A stretch of DNA of 64,000 nucleotides from DATBGO01 sp963785765 (GTDB lineage: Bacteria; Actinomycetota; Actinomycetes; Streptosporangiales; Streptosporangiaceae), in NCBI GenBank assembly GCA_963785765.1, contig CAWAWM010000002.1, positions 310,001-374,000 on the forward strand, in the 5' to 3' direction. Below, piece after piece: positions 7,947 to 16,090 of the stretch. Position 1 is the stretch's first letter; each line of letters begins with the position of its first letter. Both the position numbers and the translations under genes were made by a program. Under the pieces are notes generated by a model. The model saw only the letters and a program-made list of their open reading frames with translations, made no database searches and was not told where the DNA came from.

Positions 7947-8240
7947 CTAATGCTGGCTGACCAGCACGAGCACGAGCACGACGACCATCGCGCCGAGAAC
8001 CACGCCCATGATGATCACCCCGGCGTTGGTCAGGCCAGCCAGGTGCAGCCGCTCTGCTCGCGCTTCGGCGCGCCTTTCCTGTTCGCGCTCGGCCTTGCTC
8101 GGCTTCGGCGCGGGCCCCGGCGGCGGTGGAAGGCGCGGCCCGCGCCCGAGACGGCCGCTGAACGGCCGCCACTTCGGCCCGCCCCTTGACCAGTTCCATG
8201 ACAAGTTATCCGGGCTATACGGGTCGTTCGGGTCATCCAT
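7947..8240 (-). CDS. Small C-terminally anchored membrane protein
   Basis: This 97-aa protein has an N-terminal aromatic and acidic segment (MDDPNDPYSPDNLSWNWSRG), a proline-rich linker near residues 37-47, a charged helix rich in Glu/Arg (residues 50-66), and one hydrophobic segment at residues 73-95 before a three-residue tail. The ATG has a clear GAGGTG site. I do not recognise a family; it is probably a single-pass membrane protein with its N-terminus in the cytosol. Confidence 0.6.
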   Translation of the reverse strand: MDDPNDPYSPDNLSWNWSRGGPKWRPFSGRLGRGPRLPPPPGPAPKPSKAEREQERRAEARAERLHLAGLTNAGVIIMGVVLGAMVVVLVLVLVSQH

Positions 8241-8364
8241 CGGCACCTCGCGGGTGTACGCCTGCCTGGCTCCGAGTATGCGGCAGTCGAAAAACGCACC
8301 GGCCGGGTAGGGCCTGGGCGGAGTTAGCGCTCCGGGTGCCCGCCGCTGGTGACAGGGCCTTCTA

Positions 8365-8380
8365 AAAGTGATATCATTTT
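8365..8380. promoter_or_regulatory. AT-rich near-palindrome upstream of small membrane protein
   Basis: AAAGTGATATCATTTT is a 16-bp palindrome with one mismatched pair, centred on GATATC, in otherwise GC-rich DNA. It lies 48 bp upstream of the small membrane protein gene at 8428 and also between two divergent genes, so it is a good candidate operator. The binding protein is unknown. Confidence 0.45.
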
Positions 8381-8427
8381 GATAGGTGTTCGGGTGGCCG
8401 ACACCATAGCCGAAGGGAGGCATCCCG

Positions 8428-8730
8428 ATGAACGCACCCAATGACAACACCGCTCCCAAGGGCCTGCGCGGGTGGTGGGCATCTCCCCCGCGATCCGGCA
8501 TGCAACGCATCATCTGGCCATGGGAGTACCGCCACCTCCGGGGCTTCGCGCGCGTGCGCATCGCCGCCGGTATCGTCCTGGTCGGCCTGGGCGCCGTAAC
8601 CCTCGTGGGGGGTTCCTTCACAACGGTGGCTATCGGGTGGACAGCGTTCTGGCTGGTGCTGGCGGCGCTGCAGTTCTTGGTCGCCTTCTGGGAGCTGGCT
8701 ATCGCCCGCTCCGCACCGCCCCGAACCTGA
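8428..8730 (+). CDS. Small two-helix membrane protein
   Basis: This 100-aa protein has a soluble basic N-terminus with several aromatic residues and two membrane segments, near residues 43-62 and 66-90. The ATG is preceded by a strong GGGAGG site. Family not recognised. It may be co-transcribed with the next small membrane gene (gap about 100 bp). Confidence 0.65.
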   Translation: MNAPNDNTAPKGLRGWWASPPRSGMQRIIWPWEYRHLRGFARVRIAAGIVLVGLGAVTLVGGSFTTVAIGWTAFWLVLAALQFLVAFWELAIARSAPPRT

Positions 8731-8832
8731 GCTTGCTCTGCTCGCACTGGTCCGGCCGGTGCCGGCCGAGCTGACCACTGTGGCCTGGGGTACGGACACT
8801 CTTGCGTACCCCGCTGAGAGAGGGAAACCATT

Positions 8833-9030
8833 ATGAGCATGGCGTCGGGCTTCGACCGTAAGCATCCGCGTAGCGTGATACTCATCCGCGTGCTGGTCAC
8901 GGCCTGGCTGTTAGCCCTGACCGGCATCCTGCTGGCCGACGGCTACTGGGGCTGGGCGCTGCTGACGCTCGCGGGCGCGGTGGCCAACATCGTGTGGGCC
9001 TATCGCGTCTGGCGGGCGACACTGCATTAG
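8833..9030 (+). CDS. Small two-helix membrane protein
   Basis: This 65-aa protein has two hydrophobic segments (about residues 14-34 and 38-57) ending with the basic tail YRVWRATLH. The start ATG has a GAGAGGG site. Family not recognised. With its neighbour at 8428 it forms a pair of tiny integral membrane proteins. Confidence 0.6.
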   Translation: MSMASGFDRKHPRSVILIRVLVTAWLLALTGILLADGYWGWALLTLAGAVANIVWAYRVWRATLH

Positions 9031-9101
9031 GCCCGGCACGCACGCGCGTATCTGACGGGGTCAGCGTTAGACCCGGCACGCGCGTACCTGACGGGCTCAG
9101 C
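9031..9101 (+). repeat. Two tandem 32-35-bp repeats with small hairpins
   Basis: Copies at 9031-9065 and 9071-9101 share CCCGGCACGC, CGCGTA(T/C)CTGACGGG and TCAGC. Each contains a short inverted repeat, the first being CTGAC-GGG-GTCAG. They sit directly behind the stop of the small membrane protein gene and may act in termination. The rest of the 360-bp gap up to 9390 shows no gene that I can support. Confidence 0.5.
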
Positions 9102-9390
9102 TGCACCCGGTCAGGGATCGTATTACGCAGTCCGCTCCGGTCAAGCAGCAGCTCACCGCATGATCCGTTGACCCGGCCGCGACGTGCGCCACTACGTCCA
9201 CCGTGACGGACGCACGACCGACGGCACCGCTCACCCCACCTGGTGGCACCCCGCCACACCCAGCCCGGACGCCGGTACCCACCCCAGCGGAGTCTGAGGA
9301 ACGACCAGCCAGGTACCGGACCAGGCAGCCGGACGGCGGAAACGATAATGGTGCGGATCAGGTCAGCCGAGGGTGAGGAGCGCGTGGACG

Positions 9391-10593
9391 ATGACCGGCG
9401 GTCAGATTTTCACCTCCCGGCTGAAAGGCCGTCCACTGCTGGACAGCGCGGGCCTGACCATCGGCCGGATCCGCGACGTCGTGATCCTGCCCGCCGCCGG
9501 GAATGACCCGCCGCGCGCGCTGGGGTTGGTGGTGGCGTTGCAGCGGCGCCGCATCTTCGTCAATCTCGGCCAGATCGCGGAGATCTCCGTCGACGGCGCC
9601 CATCTCCCCGGCGGCGCCGTCGACCTGGAGCGTTTCACCCGGCGCACCGGAGAGATCCTGGCTTCCGAGCTGTATGGCCAGCACGTCAAGGACGGGACCA
9701 TCGTCGATGTCGCCATAATCCCCGACGACCAGCGGCGGGTTGGCTGGGAGGTCTCCGCGCTGGCGGTCTCCTACGGCCGGAGCCTGTTGCACCGCGGCCC
9801 GACCATCGTGCCCTGGCACCAGCATCCGGAGCTATTCCAGGCGGACCCGCTGGCCGAGCAGCTCGCAGGCCTGCGCGAGTTGAGGCCGTCTGACCTCGCC
9901 ACCGCTGTCGAGGGCATGCCGCCCGGGCGGCGCAGCCAGGTCGCGGCAGCCCTCGACAACGACGAACTGGCTGACCTGCTGGAGGAGATGCCCGAACAAG
10001 ACCAGGTCCGGCTACTGGCGAGCCTCGGACTTGACCGCGGCGCCGACGTGGTGGAAAAAATGCAGCCTGACGACGCCGCGGACCTGCTCGCGGAAATGTC
10101 GGCCGAGCAGCGCGAACGGCTGCTGACGGCAATAGAGTCCGTCCAGGCTGCGGACCTGCGGCGACTGCTAAGTTACGGCGCGACGACGGCGGGCGGTCTG
10201 ATGACCTCCCGGCCCGCCATTGTCGCACCGGAGACGCCGGTCGCTGAGGTACTGGCCCGCATCAGGGAACCGGACATGCCGGTAACCGCGGCCGCGCAAG
10301 TGTACGTGTGCGAACCGCCTTTGGTGACACCGACTGGCCGCTACCTCGGCAGCGTGGGGTTCCAGCGGCTGCTGCGCCGGCCGCCCTCCGAACTGGTTGG
10401 CCAGTGCGTAGACAAGGCGAGCGTCTTCGTCCGGCCTGATCTGCCCAAGCCCGAGCTAGCGGCCAGGCTCGCCGCCTACAACCTGATTAGCGTGGCGGTA
10501 TGTGACCTGGACGGCCGCCTGCTCGGCGCGGTTACTGTGGACGACGTACTTGACCACCTGCTGCCTCCGGGCTGGCGGAGGACGGGAGGCTAA
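9391..10593 (+). CDS. MgtE N-terminal and CBS domain protein
   Basis: This 400-aa soluble protein has a PRC-barrel-like N-terminal region (residues about 5-80), an MgtE intracellular N-domain (around residues 145-265, with repeated LADLLEEMPEQD and AADLLAEMSAEQR helices) and two CBS motifs at the C-terminus (from MTSRPAIVAPETPVAEVL to AVTVDDVLDHLLP). The MgtE membrane domain is absent, so it is a regulator or sensor rather than a channel. The ATG at 9391 has a GGTGAGGAG site. It is followed 1 bp later by the DUF1003 gene, a recurrent actinobacterial pair thought to act in magnesium or ion homeostasis. Confidence 0.85.
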   Translation: MTGGQIFTSRLKGRPLLDSAGLTIGRIRDVVILPAAGNDPPRALGLVVALQRRRIFVNLGQIAEISVDGAHLPGGAVDLERFTRRTGEILASELYGQHVKDGTIVDVAIIPDDQRRVGWEVSALAVSYGRSLLHRGPTIVPWHQHPELFQADPLAEQLAGLRELRPSDLATAVEGMPPGRRSQVAAALDNDELADLLEEMPEQDQVRLLASLGLDRGADVVEKMQPDDAADLLAEMSAEQRERLLTAIESVQAADLRRLLSYGATTAGGLMTSRPAIVAPETPVAEVLARIREPDMPVTAAAQVYVCEPPLVTPTGRYLGSVGFQRLLRRPPSELVGQCVDKASVFVRPDLPKPELAARLAAYNLISVAVCDLDGRLLGAVTVDDVLDHLLPPGWRRTGG

Positions 10594-10594
10594 C

Positions 10595-11122
10595 GTGGTA
10601 CGGGTTTCGCTTCGCCGTCTCAGCGATCGGGCCGATCTGTCCGTTCCGCACGGCTCCCCGCAGATGGGTGCCCGATACGACGCCGACGCGTTCGGGCGGT
10701 TCGCGGAGGGGATGGCGCGCTTCCTCGGCACCGGGCGATTCATAGTCGGCCAGACCCTGTTCGTCATCGGATGGATCATTCTCAACACCATCGGCTTGAT
10801 CAAGCACTGGGATCCGTACCCGTTCATCCTGCTCAACCTGGCCTTCTCGACCCAGGCGGCCTATGCCGCGCCGCTGATCCTGCTCGCGCAGAACCGGCAG
10901 GACGACCGGGACCGGGCCAACATCGACCGCGACCGGGATGTGGCGGCACGGACTCAAGCCGATACGGAGTTCCTCGCCCGCGAACTCGCGGCAGTCCGCC
11001 TCGCGCTGGCCGACGTGGTAACGACGCAGGACCTCGAGGACTCGATGTCCCAGCTGGCCACGCTGATCGCAGTCCAGCCGCTCCCGAACGGGCCCGGCCC
11101 GCGCACGCCGCCCGACAGATAG
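10595..11122 (+). CDS. DUF1003 membrane protein
   Basis: This 175-aa protein has a DUF1003 core: two membrane helices (GRFIVGQTLFVIGWIILNTI and the segment around PFILLNLAFSTQAAYAAPLILLAQNRQ) followed by a charged helix beginning DDRDRANIDRDRDV and a coiled-coil-like tail. AQNRQ plus the Asp/Arg helix is the family hallmark. Start is GTG 10595 with GGGAGG, one base after the MgtE_N/CBS stop, so the two are one operon. Function is unknown; association with the MgtE-like protein suggests a membrane partner. Confidence 0.85.
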   Translation: MVRVSLRRLSDRADLSVPHGSPQMGARYDADAFGRFAEGMARFLGTGRFIVGQTLFVIGWIILNTIGLIKHWDPYPFILLNLAFSTQAAYAAPLILLAQNRQDDRDRANIDRDRDVAARTQADTEFLARELAAVRLALADVVTTQDLEDSMSQLATLIAVQPLPNGPGPRTPPDR

Positions 11123-11221
11123 TTACCGCCACCGAGGGCCGGGCGCGGTGGAGTCGGGAGGAGTGCCCGGGGATCGCCGTGCCGGGCATCCCCGCAAGGC
11201 GGTTGGTGTCACGGGGCGCGC

Positions 11222-11488
11222 GTGCAGGCCCAGCGTCGCGCCGTCGGCGCCAGCCTGAACTCGGCCATCCACATGGTGATCTGCTGGGTCATCGCCCCCG
11301 CCATCATCGCCGCGGCCATCGCCCTGCCTGCCGGGCTGGCCATCCAGGGACCGGCGCACGGCCCCAAGGTATCGACGGCATTGCAGGGCCGGGAGAGACT
11401 GAACCCAGGCGACGGTTCGGGAGGGGCCGCATCAGCCGGGAACGAACGGCCAGGCTGCAGCCGGGGAGGAAGTAATGGCCGACTCTGA
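11222..11488 (+). CDS. Possible small single-pass membrane protein
   Basis: This 88-aa frame (GTG start) has one clear hydrophobic stretch, HMVICWVIAPAIIAAAIALP, followed by a Gly/Arg-rich low-complexity tail that overlaps the next gene by 14 bp. The hydrophobic helix looks real but the tail does not, so this may be spurious. No family recognised. Confidence 0.25.
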   Translation: MQAQRRAVGASLNSAIHMVICWVIAPAIIAAAIALPAGLAIQGPAHGPKVSTALQGRERLNPGDGSGGAASAGNERPGCSRGGSNGRL

Positions 11489-12323
11489 AAGGCCTAAGGA
11501 CACACAAGCGTCGAATGGGACCCTGAGTCCGGCGGAGATAGCTGCAATAAAGGAATCCAAGGCTACGCAGCGTGCCACAAAGGTCGCAATATTTTCGGCA
11601 TTGATCGCGTTTATATCAGCGGTCGGATCGATTGTTCTCAGCCTGTACTCAGCGCACCTTGTCGGGCAGCAGAATAGCAATACTCAGCAACAGGAACTGG
11701 TGTCCCTTGTAACTGACATTGAACAAGGACAGCGAGCAGCCAATGAGCCGGATGGCTCTTCCGTTGCGTTAGTAGTACTGGGGGAGGCAGAAGAAGCAAA
11801 TAATATCATAGCGCATCTCCATTCCAACGTTTCGTCCGTTGAGAAATACATAGTTGGCCTGGCGCTCGAGGACGGCGACGACTACGAGCCAGCACTGACT
11901 CTGCTTACGAACGCCGCGAAGGAGAAGTCGGACCCGCGCACCACGGCCGACTCCTGGCGCGCCGCGGCCGCCGTGCTTTATCGGCTCAACATGAATTCAC
12001 AGGCGGAAAATGATATAAATACAGCCAGGGAATCTTACATCGGAGTGCCCGGGGTCAGCGAAGAGAACGATGTCGCATTTACAGATTTTTTCGACATTCC
12101 GTTTCAGGTTTCCGTCGGCCATTGCTCATTCGCTGAAAACGGAGAGTGGGATATGGCCGCCCAGCTTATTGAAAATTACCACCAAAGGTACCACCGCTCG
12201 CTCGTGAGTGGCAGCAATGCCATCGCGGATGCGACGACCGCCAGTAAAGCTCTTCTTAGTACCTGTAAAGTGCCTCCTGGCAAGCTTAAAGCGAAGAACA
12301 TCCTCGGGCTGATCCCGCCATAA
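11475..12323 (+). CDS. Membrane-anchored orphan protein, AT-richer
   Basis: This 282-aa protein has a charged N-terminus with a helix (residues 18-36), one membrane segment (AIFSALIAFISAVGSIVLSL, about residues 38-58), and a Gln-rich juxtamembrane stretch. The large soluble domain has helical, TPR-like hairpins around YEPALTLLTNAAKEK and TADSWRAAAAVLYRLNMNSQAENDINTA. The start follows GGAGGAAGT. Codon use is clearly less GC-rich than neighbours (many ATA, AAT, TTT), which suggests recent acquisition. I do not recognise a family. Prediction: cytosolic N-terminus, external or cytosolic helical repeat domain. Confidence 0.7.
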   Translation: MADSERPKDTQASNGTLSPAEIAAIKESKATQRATKVAIFSALIAFISAVGSIVLSLYSAHLVGQQNSNTQQQELVSLVTDIEQGQRAANEPDGSSVALVVLGEAEEANNIIAHLHSNVSSVEKYIVGLALEDGDDYEPALTLLTNAAKEKSDPRTTADSWRAAAAVLYRLNMNSQAENDINTARESYIGVPGVSEENDVAFTDFFDIPFQVSVGHCSFAENGEWDMAAQLIENYHQRYHRSLVSGSNAIADATTASKALLSTCKVPPGKLKAKNILGLIPP

Positions 12324-12415
12324 CCCAGGCCAGGAGGCCCTTGGAGCATTAGTCCAGCAGGTAAAGCTCGGCCGACGGCGTGGCGACGGAGCGTCGCTGC
12401 CCGGCCAGCGGTGCT

Positions 12416-13054
12416 TTATGGGCGCTCGGCGTGACGCTGGCCGGGATGCGGGAACAGGCAGTCCAGCTGGTAGTCGATGACGTCCTGGGCCTGCCCGGGC
12501 GAGGACTGGCCGCCCACGACGCTCTGGCCTAGGCCCGCGGACAGGGCAAGCAGGCTGACGGCTTCCAGGTCCGGGTCCAGGTGGGCGGGCGTGCCACCGG
12601 CGGCCTGGGCCGCTCGCAGTTGCGCGGCGACCACGTCGATCACCGCGCTCGAGTTTCTGACCAAGGGGGCGATCGCCAGCGCCGGCTCGGTCAGCGAGAG
12701 CGCGAAATATGCCGTGTACAGGATGGTGAAGGTGCGCCGCTCGTCGTCGGCGGGCAGCGCCTCGGTCAAGATGGCGGCGATGACGTCGCGCGGGTTAACC
12801 GGGCTCGCCGTCTCCTTGAGCTGGTTGATCCGGGCCAGGGCCCGCTCGGCGAACTGGGCGGCCAGGTGCTGCATGGCGGCCAGCAGGAGCTCTTCCTTGG
12901 TGCCGAAGTAGTACTGGACCAGCCGCAGGGACACGCCGGCCTCGGCCGCGACCTCGCGCATCCCGGTAGCGTGCAGCCCGCGCGTGGCGGCTGTCCGCAG
13001 CAGCGCGTCCGCGATCTGCCGCCGCCGTTCCTCGTGATCGACCCGCTTCGGCAC
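12416..13054 (-). CDS. TetR-family regulator
   Basis: This 212-aa repressor has a standard TetR N-terminal domain (RRRQIADALLRTAATRGLHA, then VAAEAGVSLRLVQYYFGTKEELL) and a BetI/TetR_C_6-type C-terminal domain ending QAQDVIDYQLDCLFP. It is divergent from the alpha/beta hydrolase gene with a perfect inverted repeat between them, so it most likely represses that gene and itself. Confidence 0.85.
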   Translation of the reverse strand: MPKRVDHEERRRQIADALLRTAATRGLHATGMREVAAEAGVSLRLVQYYFGTKEELLLAAMQHLAAQFAERALARINQLKETASPVNPRDVIAAILTEALPADDERRTFTILYTAYFALSLTEPALAIAPLVRNSSAVIDVVAAQLRAAQAAGGTPAHLDPDLEAVSLLALSAGLGQSVVGGQSSPGQAQDVIDYQLDCLFPHPGQRHAERP

Positions 13055-13093
13055 CCGCCCACCGTATCCGTCGGTGCCCGGCCGGGCTCGTTG

Positions 13094-13111
13094 GTGATAC
13101 TATCGTATCAC
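13094..13111. promoter_or_regulatory. TetR operator, inverted repeat
   Basis: GTGATAC and GTATCAC form a perfect 7-bp inverted repeat around TATC. It lies 40 bp upstream of the TetR gene and 35 bp upstream of the hydrolase, in the only AT-rich part of the gap. Confidence 0.7.
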
Positions 13112-13145
13112 AAAGAGACCAGGCCCAGCCGCGAGGAGACGGGAC

Positions 13146-14069
13146 ATGCTGGCACCCAAGGCCGAAGTGGGATCGTGGGTAAGCGAAGCGGCACGGGAGA
13201 AGTTCATGGCGGCGTACGAGCGGGTGTTTGCGCTCTGGCCGCAGCCCGTCGAGGAGTTCGATATCGAGACGGCGACCGCGACCACACGGGTGCACGCCTA
13301 CCGGCCGCATCCCGGCGGGGCGCCGGTCGTGCTGCTCACCGGGGCCGGGTTCAACGCCTCGGGCTGGTACCCGCACGTCGCCGCGCTCGCCAAGCACCAC
13401 CCGGTATACGGGATCGACATGCCCGGCGACCCCAACCCCAGCATCCTGCGCGCACCGCTCACTCCTCCGGCGTCCTGCGCGGCGTGGCTTGACGAGCTGC
13501 TCGGCCAGCTCAGCGACCGCCCGGCGCACCTGGTCGGCTTGTCCTACGGCGGCTGGGTCGCCATGAACCAGGCGATCCGCGCGCCCGGGCGGGTCGCCTC
13601 CATCACGCTGCTGGACCCGGCCGGGCTCACCAGGCTCGACGCCCGCTTCTGGTGGTGGTTCTCGATCAGCGGCCTGGCCACCCTGACCCCGATGCCGCTG
13701 CGCCGACACCTCGCCCGGTGGCTGGACAGCCCGGTCATGCTGGACCGGGAGCTGATGAAGGTGCTGTGGGCAGGCAGCCGCGGCTACCGGATGGAGCCGA
13801 AGTTCCCCGGCATCCTCGCCGACGACGAACTCCGCGCGATCGACTTGCCGGTCCTGCTGATCACCGGCGCGCGCAGCGCGATGCTCACCCCGGCAGAGGC
13901 CCGCGCCCGGGGCAGCCTCATGCCGCGCGCGGAGGTCGCCATCGTGCCCGGCAGCCACGGCGGCTTCAACCGGATCAACGAGCTGAACGGCCGGATCGCC
14001 GCCTTCATCGAGGCGCACGCCACCGACAAGCAGGCGGCTCCATCGGCACAGCCACCGACAACTAACTAA
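13146..14069 (+). CDS. Alpha/beta-fold hydrolase
   Basis: This 307-aa hydrolase has the fold's usual elements: VVLLTGAGFNASGWYPHVAAL with an oxyanion region, a nucleophile elbow GLSYGG (Ser near 128), an acid following the strand LPVLLITGARSAM, and a C-terminal His in PGSHGGFN. There is no signal peptide. The C-terminal 15 residues are low complexity. Regulated by the divergent TetR through the operator between them. The substrate is not apparent; esterase or lactonase is possible. Confidence 0.82.
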   Translation: MLAPKAEVGSWVSEAAREKFMAAYERVFALWPQPVEEFDIETATATTRVHAYRPHPGGAPVVLLTGAGFNASGWYPHVAALAKHHPVYGIDMPGDPNPSILRAPLTPPASCAAWLDELLGQLSDRPAHLVGLSYGGWVAMNQAIRAPGRVASITLLDPAGLTRLDARFWWWFSISGLATLTPMPLRRHLARWLDSPVMLDRELMKVLWAGSRGYRMEPKFPGILADDELRAIDLPVLLITGARSAMLTPAEARARGSLMPRAEVAIVPGSHGGFNRINELNGRIAAFIEAHATDKQAAPSAQPPTTN

Positions 14070-14254
14070 CCGTTAAGACCGACATCGTCACCGAATCCCT
14101 ACACCCACCGCTGGCCCGGACCCGGACCGGGGCCAGCACTGCGAGAATCACCCTGATAGCGGCTCCCGCCCGGCTGGCCTGCTCCGCGATCGTTGACGGG
14201 CTGGTCCTGGGCGCACGGCCCGCGGGACACTGCGCGTCATCGGAGGCTGATCTC

Positions 14255-14794
14255 ATGACCGAGATCGAGGCGACCCAGGGCTCAGTCAGCGAAACGGTCG
14301 TGGTCTGGGTTACCGAAGGGACCTGGCGGGGCTGCGTCGATGCCACCCGCCAGGCGATCCCGGCCGGTGCCCGCGCGGTCCTGATCCACGTCACCCCCGA
14401 GGAAATCTCGGCCGCGGCGCACGCCGCCTACGCGGGCCTGCTGGGGCGGGGGCACCCGGAGCGCGATCCGGGCCCGCGCGTCGCCGCGTTCGCGGCCGTA
14501 TCGGCGGCGGAGTTGCTCGACGCCGCCGCCGACCGCCTGGCCCGGCCGTGCGAGCGCATTGAGCGGCGGGGGCGCGTCGAGCGGGAGGTTGTAGCCGCAG
14601 CCGCCGGAGCCGACCTGCTAATCGTGGCCCGGGACGGCGACCGCTCCCGGCTGGGGCCAAAGAGCCTCGGCCCGGCGGCCCGGTTCGTCGTCGACCATGC
14701 TCCGTGCCCGGTCCTGCTGGTGTGGCCGGAAGACCCGCCCGGGCTTGAGACCATCCCGCATCCGCCGCCCCGACACCGGCCACACCACGGCTGA
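14255..14794 (+). CDS. Universal stress protein-like protein
   Basis: This 179-aa protein has a single USP-like alpha/beta domain. It starts with VVVWVTEGTWRGCVDATRQA and ends with the nucleotide-binding type motif GADLLIVARDGDRSRLGPKSLGPAARFVVDHAPCPVLLVW, here quoted in outline across residues 117-157; the GP-KSLG-AARFVVDHAPCPVLLV end is diagnostic. The usual G-2x-G-9x-G-S spacing is only partly kept, so ATP binding is uncertain. A His/Pro-rich tail follows. Monocistronic. Confidence 0.72.
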   Translation: MTEIEATQGSVSETVVVWVTEGTWRGCVDATRQAIPAGARAVLIHVTPEEISAAAHAAYAGLLGRGHPERDPGPRVAAFAAVSAAELLDAAADRLARPCERIERRGRVEREVVAAAAGADLLIVARDGDRSRLGPKSLGPAARFVVDHAPCPVLLVWPEDPPGLETIPHPPPRHRPHHG

Positions 14795-14944
14795 GCGCCG
14801 TGGTGAGAGACCGGCGGCAGCGCGACGGGTAATGGCCCCCGCGCTGCCGCGACGGCCGGTGACTCGGCGGCCGGTAACTCGGCGGCCCCAGCGAGCCAGG
14901 CATTCCGCGTGACCGACGATAGCGACCTGACGTGACGCGCGGAG

Positions 14945-15601
14945 CTACCAGCCGGGCGGCTGTGGCGGCCACGGCGGGAGCGGAGGTGGCGGCGGCGGGG
15001 GCGGCGGTGCCGGGTGCAGGCGAGGGCCGGAGAAAAACACTGCCTGGTCCTGCTCCACCGCGGCCGGTCCGCCCGCGAGGCCCGCCGCTTCCCGGGCCAG
15101 TTCCGCTGCTTCCTGTGCGAGGTCGGCTCGCTCTGCGGCCTCCTCAGCGGCCTCTTCGGCCTGGCCCGCTCGGTCCAGCGCCTGGTCGGCAGCCTGCTGT
15201 AGCCGGTCGGCCTGGTCCCGCGCCCGCCGCTGATCTGCCGGATCGGCCCAATCCTCCGCCTGGTCGGCAGCCTCGTGCGCCAGTTCGGCTCGTTCCTGCG
15301 CCTCCCCGGCAGCCTCTTCTGCCTGATCGGCTCGCCGCCGCTCGCGATCGGCGATCTCTTGCATCCGGTCAGCCCGGTCTTGCGCCTCGAAGGCAGCGCG
15401 CTGGGCCTGCGCCTGCACCGCGGTGAGGCCCGCCGCTTCGGCCTCCCAGGCGTACCGCTCCTCTGCAGACATCTCGGCGAAGCCCGGATCCCCGGTAGTC
15501 GTCGGCCGGGCGCTGACGGCCTTCCTGGCCACGCTGTACGGCTCGCCGGTCGCCGCCATGCGCTGGCGGGCGGCAGACTTCTTGGCCTTGTTCTGAGTCA
15601 T
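14945..15601 (-). CDS. Coiled-coil protein with proline-rich tail
   Basis: This 218-aa protein opens with a basic segment holding the motif ARQRMAATGEPYSVAR (residues about 10-25), which I know as a recurrent short N-terminal element in actinobacterial proteins. Residues 50-185 form a long Glu/Ala/Arg/Gln-rich heptad-like coiled coil. The C-terminus has runs of nine or more prolines, ending PPQPPGW. The second ATG (15601) fits the GGAGG site best (8-nt spacing). Function unknown; possibly scaffold-like. Confidence 0.6.
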   Translation of the reverse strand: MTQNKAKKSAARQRMAATGEPYSVARKAVSARPTTTGDPGFAEMSAEERYAWEAEAAGLTAVQAQAQRAAFEAQDRADRMQEIADRERRRADQAEEAAGEAQERAELAHEAADQAEDWADPADQRRARDQADRLQQAADQALDRAGQAEEAAEEAAERADLAQEAAELAREAAGLAGGPAAVEQDQAVFFSGPRLHPAPPPPPPPPPLPPWPPQPPGW

Positions 15602-15907
15602 GATCATTTCCTCCCGGCGAGTCCGCCCGCGTCTGCCCGCCTAGGCCTATGACCTGACCGAAAAATGCACGCGAGTCGTGGACCCTTGTCCTCGTCGCCA
15701 CCGCGGCGCGGGCCGGTGAGTAGCTCGGAAGCGGGCAGGCTGTGCGCTGCCTCTACCGGGGGAGCATAACCCGCGACCCGAGCGCGGCGGAAGCGCATTT
15801 CCCGGGCTCTCCTCGGTCAGACCGGACGGGCAGCGGGCCAGCGCCCAGTACTCCGGTGTCCGTTATACCGGTTGACGAAATATCGGCTCCCGGAATAGTC
15901 TGCCGCC

Positions 15908-16090
15908 ATGATCGAGTCAACAGATCTCCCCGGCGCGCTGCGGCGGGGCGGACAGCTGCCCGCCCGCGTGAATCGCTGGATCCGGCTGGCCCTATGCTCG
16001 GCGCTGCTCGCCGTGACCGTCGTGCTTGTGCTCCTGCTGCTCGTCGTGATTCCATCCGCCGGAGCGGCTGGCGGCTGCGGTGGCGGCTGA
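15908..16090 (+). CDS. Small single-pass membrane protein
   Basis: This 60-aa frame has a basic N-terminal half, one strong hydrophobic segment (LALCSALLAVTVVLVLLLLV) and a small Gly-rich tail. It overlaps the start of the next membrane protein by 11 bp, suggesting coupling. No family recognised. Confidence 0.45.
   Translation: MIESTDLPGALRRGGQLPARVNRWIRLALCSALLAVTVVLVLLLLVVIPSAGAAGGCGGG

Noticed and set aside
9031..9390. Possible Mg2+ riboswitch upstream of the MgtE_N/CBS gene
   Set aside because: I looked for M-box-like conserved elements but found only two short tandem repeats; no support.
12795..14018. 407-aa minus-strand open frame over the hydrolase gene
   Set aside because: Antisense frame caused by high GC; composition is His/Arg/Gly-rich without domains, while the plus strand holds a clear alpha/beta hydrolase.
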